A stretch of DNA of 63,936 bases. It comes from DTJG01 sp964532995 (lineage in GTDB: Bacteria > Ratteibacteria > UBA8468 > B48-G9 > DTJG01). The stretch is taken from NCBI GenBank assembly GCA_964532995.1, contig CAZHJN010000003.1, positions 1 to 63,936 on the forward strand, in the 5' to 3' direction. The position numbers and the translations under genes were made by a program. Below are positions 25,150-33,473 of this stretch, piece after piece. The notes under the pieces are model-generated. The model was not told the DNA's origin. It made no database searches and was given only the letters and a program-made list of their open reading frames with translations. Positions within the stretch are counted from its first letter, which is position 1. Each line of letters opens with the position of its first letter.

Positions 25150-25164
25150 ATTTTTAGACAAATA

Positions 25165-25193
25165 ATTTTACTGAAAAATGTTCGTATTGTCAA
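25165..25193 (-). promoter_or_regulatory. Promoter of tRNA-Lys
   Basis: TTGACA (25188-25193), a 17-base spacer and TAAAAT (25165-25170) on the minus strand, placing the start about 9 bases before the tRNA. The 311-base gap between the ABC gene and parA holds only this promoter, the tRNA, the ABC promoter and the parA promoter. Confidence 0.75.
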
Positions 25194-25235
25194 AAATTCA
25201 ACAATTTGACCAAGAAAGTAAAACAAAAGTTTCAT

Positions 25236-25264
25236 TTGACAGAAATTGATTCTAAAAATAAAAT
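25236..25264 (+). promoter_or_regulatory. Promoter of parA
   Basis: TTGACA (25236-25241), a 17-base spacer and TAAAAT (25259-25264), about 41 bases before the GTG start. The same hexamers and spacing occur in the divergent tRNA-Lys promoter 43 bases away. Confidence 0.75.
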
Positions 25265-25305
25265 AATCCTCATATTATAAGTTCTGAACTTCATAAGGAG
25301 ATAAA

Positions 25306-26157
25306 GTGAGAAGGATTGCTGTTATAAATCAGAAAGGAGGTTCAGGAAAAACAACCACAGTTGTAAATGTCGGAGCAGCAATGGCACAAGCAGGACATAA
25401 AGTTCTTCTTGTGGACCTGGATCCACAGGCACATACAACAATTCATCTTGGTTTTGAACCATTTAAGCCTGAAAAATCAATTTATGATGTTTTGATCAAT
25501 GAAACTTTGATTGACGATGTCATTATTGCAACGCATGTAAAAAATCTTTTGCTTCTTCCGGCCAAGATTGAACTTGCAAGTGCTGAAATAGAAATGGTCA
25601 ACACGATAGGGAGAGAAATTGTCCTGCGAGAAGCCCTCAAAAAATCAAAAGAAAATCCCGAATATATACTTATTGATTGTCCACCATCACTGGGACTGTT
25701 AACGCTTAATGCTCTCACAACTGCTTCAGAAGTAATAATACCCATTCAGGCTGAATTTTTTGCCCTTGAAGGTTTGACAAAACTTGTTCAAACAATTCAA
25801 ATAGTCACTGAAAGAATAAATCCAGCAACTCATATTTCTGGAGTGTTGATAACAATGTTTGATAAAAGAAAAAATATATGCAGAGAAGTGGCTGAGAAAA
25901 CAGTAAATCATTTTGGTGAGAAAGTATTCAGAACCAAAATAAGAGAAAATGTAAAGCTCGCCGAAGCCCCGAGCTTTGGTCAGACAATATTTGAATTTGC
26001 TCCAAACTCACATGGAGCAGAAGATTATAAAAAATTAACCAGAGAGATTTTAATGGGAGGTAAACATGAAAAAAAGCGGATTGGGAAAAGACCCACTGAG
26101 CTGGATAACCACAACTATACCGGAAACAAAAAAAGGAACAAAAGAAAAAAGAACTAA
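25306..26157 (+). CDS. parA: ParA/Soj-family partition ATPase
   Basis: 283 residues from a GTG with AAGGAG upstream. The deviant Walker A is NQKGGSGKTTTVVN (residues 7-20) with both lysines, Walker A' VDLDPQAH (about 37), and Walker B LIDCPPSLG (about 123). The ParA core ends near residue 253, as in chromosomal Soj. A ~30-residue Lys/Arg/Asn-rich tail follows, encoded in the region that overlaps the next gene in another frame. It probably moves chromosome origins, chemoreceptors or another cargo; no parB with parS-binding domain is next to it. Confidence 0.93.
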   Translation: MRRIAVINQKGGSGKTTTVVNVGAAMAQAGHKVLLVDLDPQAHTTIHLGFEPFKPEKSIYDVLINETLIDDVIIATHVKNLLLLPAKIELASAEIEMVNTIGREIVLREALKKSKENPEYILIDCPPSLGLLTLNALTTASEVIIPIQAEFFALEGLTKLVQTIQIVTERINPATHISGVLITMFDKRKNICREVAEKTVNHFGEKVFRTKIRENVKLAEAPSFGQTIFEFAPNSHGAEDYKKLTREILMGGKHEKKRIGKRPTELDNHNYTGNKKRNKRKKN

Positions 26158-26422
26158 AATTGGAAAACCTGATATACCAAAATTTCAAACTTTTGAAGTC
26201 AGGTTAACCGTGCCTTTTTCTGAACAGCATCTGGCATTTTTAGATCAGCTGCAAAGGGAAATTTTAAAAAACAGGGATCGCCAGTTCAAAAAAGAAAGAA
26301 TAACAAAAAATTCAATTATAAGAGCCTGTATTGACGCATTCAGAGACGTTCAATTAAATCTGAAAAATATTCCTGACGAGGAAACACTTCTGGAAAGACT
26401 GAAAGAAAAAATTAAAAAGTGA
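26066..26422 (+). CDS. Small ribbon-helix-helix-like partner of ParA
   Basis: 118 residues from an ATG with GGGAGG five bases upstream. It begins KKSGLGKDPLSWI, which recalls the GLG(K/R)GL peptide at the N terminus of ParB proteins that contacts ParA, then has a basic linker. The C-terminal half (about residues 44-95: TFEVRLTVPFSEQHLAFLDQ, later RITKNSIIRACIDAF) fits a ribbon-helix-helix strand-helix-helix with an insertion. There is no ParB nuclease-like domain. The gene overlaps parA by 92 bases in the +1 frame and ends 2 bases before the convergent lysA stop. I infer a minimal ParA adaptor or regulator. Confidence 0.75.
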   Translation: MKKSGLGKDPLSWITTTIPETKKGTKEKRTKIGKPDIPKFQTFEVRLTVPFSEQHLAFLDQLQREILKNRDRQFKKERITKNSIIRACIDAFRDVQLNLKNIPDEETLLERLKEKIKK

Positions 26423-26431
26423 GTTTAAACT
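26422..26431. repeat. 10-bp perfect palindrome between convergent stops
   Basis: AGTTTAAACT lies between and partly within the stop codons of the RHH gene and lysA. There is no T run, so it is not an intrinsic terminator. It could be chance in AT-rich DNA or a protein site. Confidence 0.3.
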
Positions 26432-27690
26432 TCCTTGGACCACAAATCTTCAACTCTTTCACGCTCCCGACAGCATATCACCTTATCACACGATACCATA
26501 ACCTCTGCTGCGCGAACTCTTCCATTGTAATTGGAACTCATCGAAAAACCATATGCTCCGGCGCTCATAACCGCAATAACATCCCCGGAAGTCAGATTGC
26601 CGGGCAACTTCCTGTCTTTTCCGAGAAAATCACCTGTTTCACAGATGGGCCCAACAATATCATATTTAACAGATTTCCCTTTTTTTAATGCGGCAGGGAA
26701 AATTTCGTGATAACTCCCGTAAAGAGATGGCCTGATCAAATCATTCATACCGGCATCAACTATCAAAAAATTCCTGTGGGCTGTTTTTTTATTGTATATT
26801 ACACGGGTGAGAAGAATCCCGGCGTTTCCCACAATAAATCTTCCAGGTTCAATTATCATCAAAACATCGGGAAAATTCTTAACAAAGAAATCACAGATTT
26901 TCTTACCAAAATCTTCTATTGGTTCTATCGGTTCATTTCTATACTGGATACCAAAACCACCACCGATATCAATCACTGATGGAGTAAAATTTATATCCGT
27001 CAGAAAATTTTTGAGTTTTCTGAGAGCTTTAATATAAAATACAGAGCTTTTTATATTTGAACCAAGATGAAACTGTATCCCTGATATATTTATATGTCGG
27101 AAATTTCTCCTGTTTTTAATAATCGACCTTACCTGATTTTCTGGCATTCCAAATTTTGTTTCTTTCTTCGCCGTTTTTGTATAGTGATGGGTATCCACAT
27201 CAACATCAAGATTTATTCGCAGATTGACGCTGACAATTTTTCTCATATTTCCTGCAGTTTCATTTATAGCTTTCAACTCCTCAATACTTTCAACGGTAAA
27301 AAGATATATTCCCTTTTTTAAAGCGTCCGTTATTTCCCCTCGGGTTTTCCCGACTCCGGCAAAAACTATTTTTTTTGCATTAAATCCCGCTTTTAACGCT
27401 TTCATCATTTCACCACCAGAAACAATATCAACACCGCACCCTGATTCTTTAACAATTTTCAAAATTCCCATATTACTATTGGCTTTCATTGAATAACAGA
27501 CCAGAGGTGATACTTTTCTGAAAGCATTGCAAATTTTATTAATCTGCGTTTTCACATAATTTGAACTATAAACATACACAGGGGTCCCGAATTTAGCACA
27601 GATTTCTTCAGCGCAAACATCTTCAATAAACAATCTGCCTTTTTCAAACCTGTAAATGCCTTCTGATATTAAATCAAGATATTCTTCCAT
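26425..27690 (-). CDS. lysA: Diaminopimelate decarboxylase
   Basis: 421 residues, typical. The PLP lysine is in VCYSMKANSNMGIL (about residue 48), the phosphate loop in DIGGGFGIQY (about 242), and the substrate-side EPGRFIVGNAG (about 281), GPICETGDFLG with catalytic Cys (about 347) and AGAYGFSMSSNYNGR. It makes lysine from meso-diaminopimelate. It overlaps the end of argH by 22 bases on the same strand, so the two are co-transcribed. Confidence 0.95.
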   Translation of the reverse strand: MEEYLDLISEGIYRFEKGRLFIEDVCAEEICAKFGTPVYVYSSNYVKTQINKICNAFRKVSPLVCYSMKANSNMGILKIVKESGCGVDIVSGGEMMKALKAGFNAKKIVFAGVGKTRGEITDALKKGIYLFTVESIEELKAINETAGNMRKIVSVNLRINLDVDVDTHHYTKTAKKETKFGMPENQVRSIIKNRRNFRHINISGIQFHLGSNIKSSVFYIKALRKLKNFLTDINFTPSVIDIGGGFGIQYRNEPIEPIEDFGKKICDFFVKNFPDVLMIIEPGRFIVGNAGILLTRVIYNKKTAHRNFLIVDAGMNDLIRPSLYGSYHEIFPAALKKGKSVKYDIVGPICETGDFLGKDRKLPGNLTSGDVIAVMSAGAYGFSMSSNYNGRVRAAEVMVSCDKVICCRERERVEDLWSKEV

Positions 27691-29042
27691 TTTCTCAGTT
27701 CCTTTTTGACCTGATTTATGCCTGTACCACCAGGTGAATTCTTCAAATTTATAGATTTTTCCGGATTCAAATTCTTAATAAACCTGACAGTATCGCTGGT
27801 ACCGGTAATCTCATTTATTGTTTTTTCGTCAAGGTCTTTAAGTGGTATACCTTTTTTTATAGATATTTCCACAAGCCTCGCAACCATATGATGCGCCTGC
27901 CTGAATGGAACTCCCTTTCTGGTAAGAAATTCAGCTATGTCAGTCGCTTCAATATAGCCATAGTTGCATGCCTGTTTCATTTTTTCAGCATGTATTTCAG
28001 TTCTTTTGATTATTTCGGTCATTATTAAAATCGAAACATGTGAAATTTCACATGTTTCAAACAGAAATCTTTTGTCTTCCTGTAAATCTCTGTTATATGA
28101 AAGAGGTAGACCCTTCATAAGAGAAAATATACCAACCATATTGCCGAGTACAGTTGATGTTCTGCCCCTTATTAATTCAAGAACATCAGGATTTTTTTTC
28201 TGGGGCATTATACTTGATCCTGTGCAGAATTCTTCTGGAAGATCAACAAAACTGATTAGTGGAGAATGCCAAAAAATCAATTCCTCAGACATCCTGGAAA
28301 GATGAATCATCAATATACCAGAAGATGAAATTATTTCAAGAATAAAGTCCCTGTCACTAACCGCATCTATACTGTTGCTAAAAACTTCCTCAAAACCAAA
28401 TTTTTTTGCCACATATTCAGGATCTATGTCAAAGGATGTCCCGGTACATGCACATGCTCCAAGAGGAGATATATTTATACGCTTCAGAGCATCAATCATT
28501 CTTTTTCTGTCTCTTTCAAGCATACAAACATAAGCAAGCAGGTGATGAGAAAGAAGAACCGGTTGCGCTGGTTGAAGGTGTGTAAACTCCGGTAGATAAA
28601 TTCCCAGCCATTCTTCGGCTTTTGCGACCAGAGTCTTCTGCAAAATTTTAATTGAGGTTTCAATTTCAGGAAGAATGTTTTTAAGAAAAAGTTTTTCATC
28701 AAGCACAATCTGGTCATTTCTTGAACGGGCGGTATGAAGTTTTCCGCCCACAGTTCCAATAATTTCAATCAGCCTTCTTTCAATCGCAGTATGAATATCC
28801 TCATCTTTATCAAAAACAAATCTATTGTTTCTTATTTCACTCTCAATCTTCCTTAACCCCGAGGTAATTTTTCTTCCATCTCTAACAGATATAATTTTCT
28901 GGCGTATGAGCATTTCTGCATGGGCTATACTACCGGAAACATCGAAAATTGCAAGGTTTTTATCAATATCAAGTGAAAAGGTGAAATTTTTTGCCATTTC
29001 ATGCAATTCTTTTCTGAATCTTCCACTCCAGAGATATTTCAT
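27669..29042 (-). CDS. argH: Argininosuccinate lyase
   Basis: 457 residues from the ATG at 29042, which has GGGAGG upstream; the longer frame to 29168 runs into the topA start and is rejected. Motifs: LWSGRFRKE at the N terminus, HTARSRNDQ (about residue 106), HLQPAQPVLLSHH (about 150) and the fumarase/aspartase signature GSSIMPQKKNPD (about 275). It makes arginine and fumarate. No other arg genes are nearby. Confidence 0.95.
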   Translation of the reverse strand: MKYLWSGRFRKELHEMAKNFTFSLDIDKNLAIFDVSGSIAHAEMLIRQKIISVRDGRKITSGLRKIESEIRNNRFVFDKDEDIHTAIERRLIEIIGTVGGKLHTARSRNDQIVLDEKLFLKNILPEIETSIKILQKTLVAKAEEWLGIYLPEFTHLQPAQPVLLSHHLLAYVCMLERDRKRMIDALKRINISPLGACACTGTSFDIDPEYVAKKFGFEEVFSNSIDAVSDRDFILEIISSSGILMIHLSRMSEELIFWHSPLISFVDLPEEFCTGSSIMPQKKNPDVLELIRGRTSTVLGNMVGIFSLMKGLPLSYNRDLQEDKRFLFETCEISHVSILIMTEIIKRTEIHAEKMKQACNYGYIEATDIAEFLTRKGVPFRQAHHMVARLVEISIKKGIPLKDLDEKTINEITGTSDTVRFIKNLNPEKSINLKNSPGGTGINQVKKELRKWKNILI

Positions 29043-29061
29043 GATTTTTTCCTCCCGGGTA

Positions 29062-29090
29062 TTTAATGATTTTATCAAAAGTATTATAAT
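29062..29090 (+). promoter_or_regulatory. Possible topA promoter
   Basis: A perfect TATAAT at 29085-29090, with only a weak -35 (TTTAAT, 29062-29067, 17-base spacer). It lies inside the spacer of the divergent argH promoter. Confidence 0.4.
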
Positions 29091-29097
29091 AATGCAA
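29069..29097 (-). promoter_or_regulatory. argH-lysA promoter
   Basis: TTGCAT (29092-29097), a 17-base spacer and TAAAAT (29069-29074) on the minus strand, about 27 bases before the argH ATG. Confidence 0.55.
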
Positions 29098-29122
29098 TCG
29101 TGCAAAACAGGAAAGGAAACGT

Positions 29123-30994
29123 ATGCAGAAGAAAAAACTTGTAATAGTGGAATCTCCCGCAAAGGCAAAAACCATAGGTCATATTCTTGGTCCTGAATAC
29201 ATTGTGAAAGCCACTCTGGGACATATCAGGGATCTACCCGAAAACACTTTTGGCGTTGATCTGACCACCTTTAATCCAGAATACAAAATATTACCCGGAA
29301 AAAAGAAGATTGCTTTCTATTTGAAAAAACTTGCAGATAGCGCAGAATCAATATATCTTGCCACTGATGAAGACAGAGAAGGAGAAGCAATTGCATGGCA
29401 TACAGTGGCTGTGCTCAACAAACCCATAGATGATGTCAGAAGAGTTGCATTTCATGAAATCACAAAACCGGCTGTACTGGAATCCTTCGAAAATCCAAGA
29501 AAGATAGATATGAATCTTGTTTCTGCTCAACAAGCCCGACGAATTCTTGACCGGATTGTTGGTTACAGCATAAGTCCATTGCTTGGAAAGAGACTTTCGG
29601 CTGGAAGAGTCCAATCTGTGGCACTTCAATTAATTGTTACAAGAGAAAAAGAAATCCTTGATTTTAAACCTCAACCTTACTGGGTCGTGAAAATTACTGC
29701 ACAATATAAAGAAAAAATTTTTTCAATGACCCTTGTTTCAATTGACGGTGAAAATATTCCTGCTCCTGGAATAATAAATAAAGAACAGGCCGAAAAATGT
29801 GTCAGTGAAATAAAAAACCTGCCATTAATTGTTTCTGAAGTATTGAAGACAACCAAAAGTATGGGACCCTACCCTCCCTTTATTACAAGCTCACTTCAGC
29901 AAGAAGCATCAATAAAACTCGGTTTTTCATCGTCAAAAACAATGCTCATTGCACAACGGCTCTATGAAGGAATCCCTCTTGAAAGAAAAAAACCAGTTGG
30001 ATTGATAACATATATGAGAACAGATTCTCCTTCTGTTTCAAGATATGCTCAAAACCAGGCAGCAAAGTTTATTCTTGAAAACTATGGAAAGAACTATCTT
30101 CCAGAAAAACCACCATATTATGTTTCTCGCATTTCAAGTGCCCAGGAAGCTCATGAAGCAATAAGACCAACACATGTCAGTTTTATACCGGATAATATTA
30201 AGAAGTATCTTAATAAAGATGAATTTGCGCTTTATAAGATGATATGGGAAAGATTTATTTCCAGCCAGATGAAACCAGCCAACATTGAAACATTAACTCT
30301 AAGAGCAAATGCGGGCAGATATGGCTTTGAAGCATCAAGCTCAAGAATTGTTTTTGATGGCTTCTCCAAACTCTGGAAAATAAAAATAGACGAGGGTGAA
30401 AAAAATCTTCCGGGAAATATCTCTGAGGGAGATAGAATCGAAATCATGGAAGCGAAACAGGAAGAGAAAAAAACGAATCCTCCGCCTCGTTATACTGAAG
30501 CATCTTTAATCAGGACCCTTGAAAAATTTGAAATTGGAAGACCTTCAACATACGCACCCACAATCAGCACTTTGCTGAAGAGAAAATATGTAAGAAAAGA
30601 AAAAAGAACTCTTGTACCCGAAGAACTTGGAATTTCTGTATCCGATGCATTATCCAGATACTTTCCTGATGTTATAAATGTCCAGTTTACTGCTGAAATG
30701 GAAAAAGAACTTGATGAAATTGCAGAAGGCAAAAAGGACTGGACTGAATTGCTGAGAGATTTTTATGGTAGCTTCAAAAATTTGCTGGAAAAAGCTTCTC
30801 TCGATATGAATTCAAATATCAAAAAACCCGAAGTCAGAACAACTGTGGAAAAAATTGAAAAAACATGTCCAAAATGTGGTAAAGGGCTGGTGATAAGAAA
30901 AAGCAGGTATGGAAAATTTATTGGTTGTCTTGGTTTTCCAAAATGCAGGTATACAGAAAGGATGAAAACAAATGCTGATAATTCCAGCAATTGA
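29123..30994 (+). CDS. topA: DNA topoisomerase I (type IA)
   Basis: 623 residues, shorter than E. coli TopA (865) because only one C-terminal C4 zinc ribbon is present (CPKCGKGL...GCLGFPKC, about residues 580-610). The TOPRIM domain starts VIVESPAKAKTIGHIL with DEDREGEAIAW (about 80); the active-site Tyr is in GLITYMRTDSPS (about 297). It relaxes negative supercoils. It diverges from argH across an 80-base gap and its end overlaps hisA by 23 bases. Confidence 0.96.
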   Translation: MQKKKLVIVESPAKAKTIGHILGPEYIVKATLGHIRDLPENTFGVDLTTFNPEYKILPGKKKIAFYLKKLADSAESIYLATDEDREGEAIAWHTVAVLNKPIDDVRRVAFHEITKPAVLESFENPRKIDMNLVSAQQARRILDRIVGYSISPLLGKRLSAGRVQSVALQLIVTREKEILDFKPQPYWVVKITAQYKEKIFSMTLVSIDGENIPAPGIINKEQAEKCVSEIKNLPLIVSEVLKTTKSMGPYPPFITSSLQQEASIKLGFSSSKTMLIAQRLYEGIPLERKKPVGLITYMRTDSPSVSRYAQNQAAKFILENYGKNYLPEKPPYYVSRISSAQEAHEAIRPTHVSFIPDNIKKYLNKDEFALYKMIWERFISSQMKPANIETLTLRANAGRYGFEASSSRIVFDGFSKLWKIKIDEGEKNLPGNISEGDRIEIMEAKQEEKKTNPPPRYTEASLIRTLEKFEIGRPSTYAPTISTLLKRKYVRKEKRTLVPEELGISVSDALSRYFPDVINVQFTAEMEKELDEIAEGKKDWTELLRDFYGSFKNLLEKASLDMNSNIKKPEVRTTVEKIEKTCPKCGKGLVIRKSRYGKFIGCLGFPKCRYTERMKTNADNSSN

Positions 30995-31829
30995 TCTGAA
31001 AAAAAGCAAAGTGGTTCGGTTGCATAAAGGCAGATTTGAACAGGTAACCTCATATGGACTGAACCCTGAAAATCTCGTTAAGGATTTTATTATTAAGGGT
31101 GCCAGACGTGTACATATTGTTTCGCTTCTTGGAGCCAGAGATGGAAAGATTCTCAAAGAAGATCTGGATGTTATAGGAAATCTTGTCAGAGTTAGAAATC
31201 TGATTGCCACCGAAGAATGCGCATTTCAACTTGGTGGTGGTATAAGAAGAATTTATGAAGTCAGGCAACTTTTAGAACTCGGTATTGATTTTTTGATTGT
31301 GGGAACCGCAATTGTTCTGCCACAAATTTTTGAAGCAAATTTCACAATAGGCGATATATCAAAAGCCTATTCTCTTGCTGACAGGAAGTTTGTTGTTGAA
31401 AGGGAAATTCCTGAACCAGATCTTATTGATAGATTAAAATCAGACATAAAAAATAGAATAATAGTGAGCGTGGATGTTTCAAGAAATTCAGTTGCACTCA
31501 GCGGTTGGGTGGTAACAATTCCTGTTGAGCCATCCTGGATAATTGCAAAACTTATTGATAAGGGTTTTTCTAAATTTATGATTACTGATACAACCAGAGA
31601 TGGTACATTATCCGGCATCAATATAGAGGTATTTGATAATATAATCAATAAGGTAAAAAATCAGGTTGATAAAGAAATTGAATATATTATAGGCGGTGGA
31701 ATAGGTTCTGAAAAAGATATCGAATTGATTGTAAATTCCGGTATCTCCATATCAGGAATTGTGTTAGGGAAAGCATTGTACGAACAGAAGATTCAATTAC
31801 ATTCTCTTATAAAAAAATATCAAAAGTAA
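30972..31829 (+). CDS. hisA: HisA-like ProFAR isomerase with an insertion
   Basis: 285 residues against the usual ~240-250. HisA features: IPAIDLKKSKVVRL with catalytic Asp8, LGGGIRR (about 87), SVDVSRNSVALSGW with the second catalytic Asp at 168, DTTRDGTLSGIN (about 206) and IGGGIGSEKDI. Two oddities: about 35 extra residues between the GTA loop (111) and the second Asp, and HIVSLLGARDG where HisA normally has VDLDGA. It overlaps topA by 23 bases and no other his gene is present, so it may have a drifted substrate. Family HisA/HisF is certain; the exact activity is less so. Confidence 0.82.
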   Translation: MLIIPAIDLKKSKVVRLHKGRFEQVTSYGLNPENLVKDFIIKGARRVHIVSLLGARDGKILKEDLDVIGNLVRVRNLIATEECAFQLGGGIRRIYEVRQLLELGIDFLIVGTAIVLPQIFEANFTIGDISKAYSLADRKFVVEREIPEPDLIDRLKSDIKNRIIVSVDVSRNSVALSGWVVTIPVEPSWIIAKLIDKGFSKFMITDTTRDGTLSGINIEVFDNIINKVKNQVDKEIEYIIGGGIGSEKDIELIVNSGISISGIVLGKALYEQKIQLHSLIKKYQK

Positions 31830-31841
31830 GATTTTGATATT
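31810..31841 (-). terminator. Intrinsic terminator-like hairpin after cimA
   Basis: A 10-bp perfect inverted repeat (31816-31825 with 31832-31841, six-base loop) spans the hisA stop. Read on the minus strand it follows cimA by about 20 bases and is followed by a run of Ts, so it could stop cimA transcription. The stem is AT-rich (AATATCAAAA), hence only moderate strength. On the plus strand no T run follows directly. Confidence 0.5.
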
Positions 31842-31860
31842 CTCGATATGATATGTTTTT

Positions 31861-33462
31861 TCAGGAATCAGATCCCTCATGCTTATAATCAGAGAAGTCT
31901 CTGACACTTTTTACAATTTTGTATGCAAAACTATCCACCAGTGCTTTCCATGAAGCTTCGATGATATTTTCTGACAGTCCTATGGTTCCCCAGGTTTCAG
32001 TTTCATCCATCGACTCTATAAGCACACGCGTAACAGCTCCTGTCGCTTTTTCTGGATGCAGAATTCTTACCTTGTAATCAGTCAACTTCAAATGAGAAAT
32101 ACACTCGTAAAAAGGTAACAGAGCTTTTCTTAAAGCATTATCAAGAGCATTGACAGGACCATTACCTTCAGCAACAGTATACTCTGTTTTCCTGCCAACT
32201 TTGACTTTGACAGTAGCCTCTGCAACCACTTTAGAATTTCTCTCTTCCACAATAACTCTGAAGCCTTCAACATGAAATGGTTCTTTATAGATGCCCATAA
32301 TTTTTCTAACCATCAAATCAAAAGATGCTTCAGCAGCTTCAAATTGATAACCTTTTTTTTCAAGCTCACCGATTGTATCAAGTATTTCTTTTATAATTTC
32401 TGACCTTTTCTCAATCCCGTATTTAGCAAGTTTTTGAAGTATTGTACTTTTGCCAGAAAGTTCTGAAACAAGTACTCTTCTCTGGTTACCGACCTTTTCG
32501 GGTGAAATATGTTCGTATGTTCTGGGATTTTTATTAACAGCATCCACATGAACTCCAGCCTTGTGAGCAAAAGCACTTAAACCCACAAATGGCTGATTTC
32601 CAGGGGGGATAATATTTGCAACCTCATAAACATATCTGGAAAGCTCTGTAAGAAGATTCATCTTTTCCTCTTCAAGGCACTTTAAACCCATTTTAATCTG
32701 CAAAATTGGTATAATCGCTGTCAGATCAGCATTTCCACATCTTTCACCGAATCCATTTATCGTTCCATGGACATGTTTTGCACCTGCATGAACCGCTGCC
32801 AAAGAATTCGCAACAGCAGTGCCGGCATCATTATGAGCATGAATTCCAACAGGGATTTTTAAAATACTGCAGACATTTCGAACAATTTTCTCCACCTCAA
32901 AAGGAAGGGTACCCCCATTTGTATCACAAAGAACAATCCTTTCCGCACCACTTTCCTGGGCAACAAGTAATGTCTTTATTGCATATTCTCTATTTTCTCT
33001 GTAGCCATCGAAAAAGTGTTCCGCATCGAAAAATACAATTTTTCCCCTCGACCTGAGAAAACTTATCGAATCTGCTATCAAATCCAGGTTTTCTTCAAGA
33101 GAAATTTTCAACACTTCCCTTACATGAAAATCCCAGGATTTCCCAAAAATGGTTATTATGTCTGTACCCGCTTCAACAAGTGCTTTCAGAAATGGGTCCT
33201 TCTCAGGCGAAAGATTCTTCCTTCTTGTGCTACCAAAAGCAACAAGTTTACTGTGCCTGAGTTTTTTTGAAGACATTTTTCTAAAAAATTCTACTGCTTT
33301 TGGATTGGAACCCGGCCATCCACCTTCAATGAAATCAACACCAAACTCATCAAGTTTCTCAGCTATTTTTATCTGATCAGGAACGGTGAAAAAAATGGAT
33401 TCTCCCTGAGCACCGTCTCTGAGTGTGGTATCATAAATTTCAAATTTTGTTTGTTTTTCCAT
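31861..33462 (-). CDS. cimA: (R)-citramalate synthase
   Basis: 533 residues, the CimA length. HMGL-like TIM barrel: DTTLRDGAQGESI (about residue 10), the metal-binding HAHNDAGTAVANSLAA (about 206) and NGFGERCGNADL. The C-terminal regulatory domain (about 390-520) is of the LeuA dimer type. CimA condenses pyruvate and acetyl-CoA to citramalate for isoleucine, bypassing threonine deaminase. The DTTLRDGAQGE variant and the size distinguish it from LeuA. Confidence 0.92.
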   Translation of the reverse strand: MEKQTKFEIYDTTLRDGAQGESIFFTVPDQIKIAEKLDEFGVDFIEGGWPGSNPKAVEFFRKMSSKKLRHSKLVAFGSTRRKNLSPEKDPFLKALVEAGTDIITIFGKSWDFHVREVLKISLEENLDLIADSISFLRSRGKIVFFDAEHFFDGYRENREYAIKTLLVAQESGAERIVLCDTNGGTLPFEVEKIVRNVCSILKIPVGIHAHNDAGTAVANSLAAVHAGAKHVHGTINGFGERCGNADLTAIIPILQIKMGLKCLEEEKMNLLTELSRYVYEVANIIPPGNQPFVGLSAFAHKAGVHVDAVNKNPRTYEHISPEKVGNQRRVLVSELSGKSTILQKLAKYGIEKRSEIIKEILDTIGELEKKGYQFEAAEASFDLMVRKIMGIYKEPFHVEGFRVIVEERNSKVVAEATVKVKVGRKTEYTVAEGNGPVNALDNALRKALLPFYECISHLKLTDYKVRILHPEKATGAVTRVLIESMDETETWGTIGLSENIIEASWKALVDSFAYKIVKSVRDFSDYKHEGSDS

Positions 33463-33473
33463 GGTGAATTATT

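Noticed and set aside
26066..26157. Programmed frameshift joining ParA to the RHH protein
   Set aside because: A +1 shift would be needed, no slippery site is evident and the second gene has its own strong ribosome site. Re-initiation or coupling is simpler.
29043..29168. Longer start for argH
   Set aside because: The added residues are unrelated to ArgH, and the region holds the topA start and both promoters.
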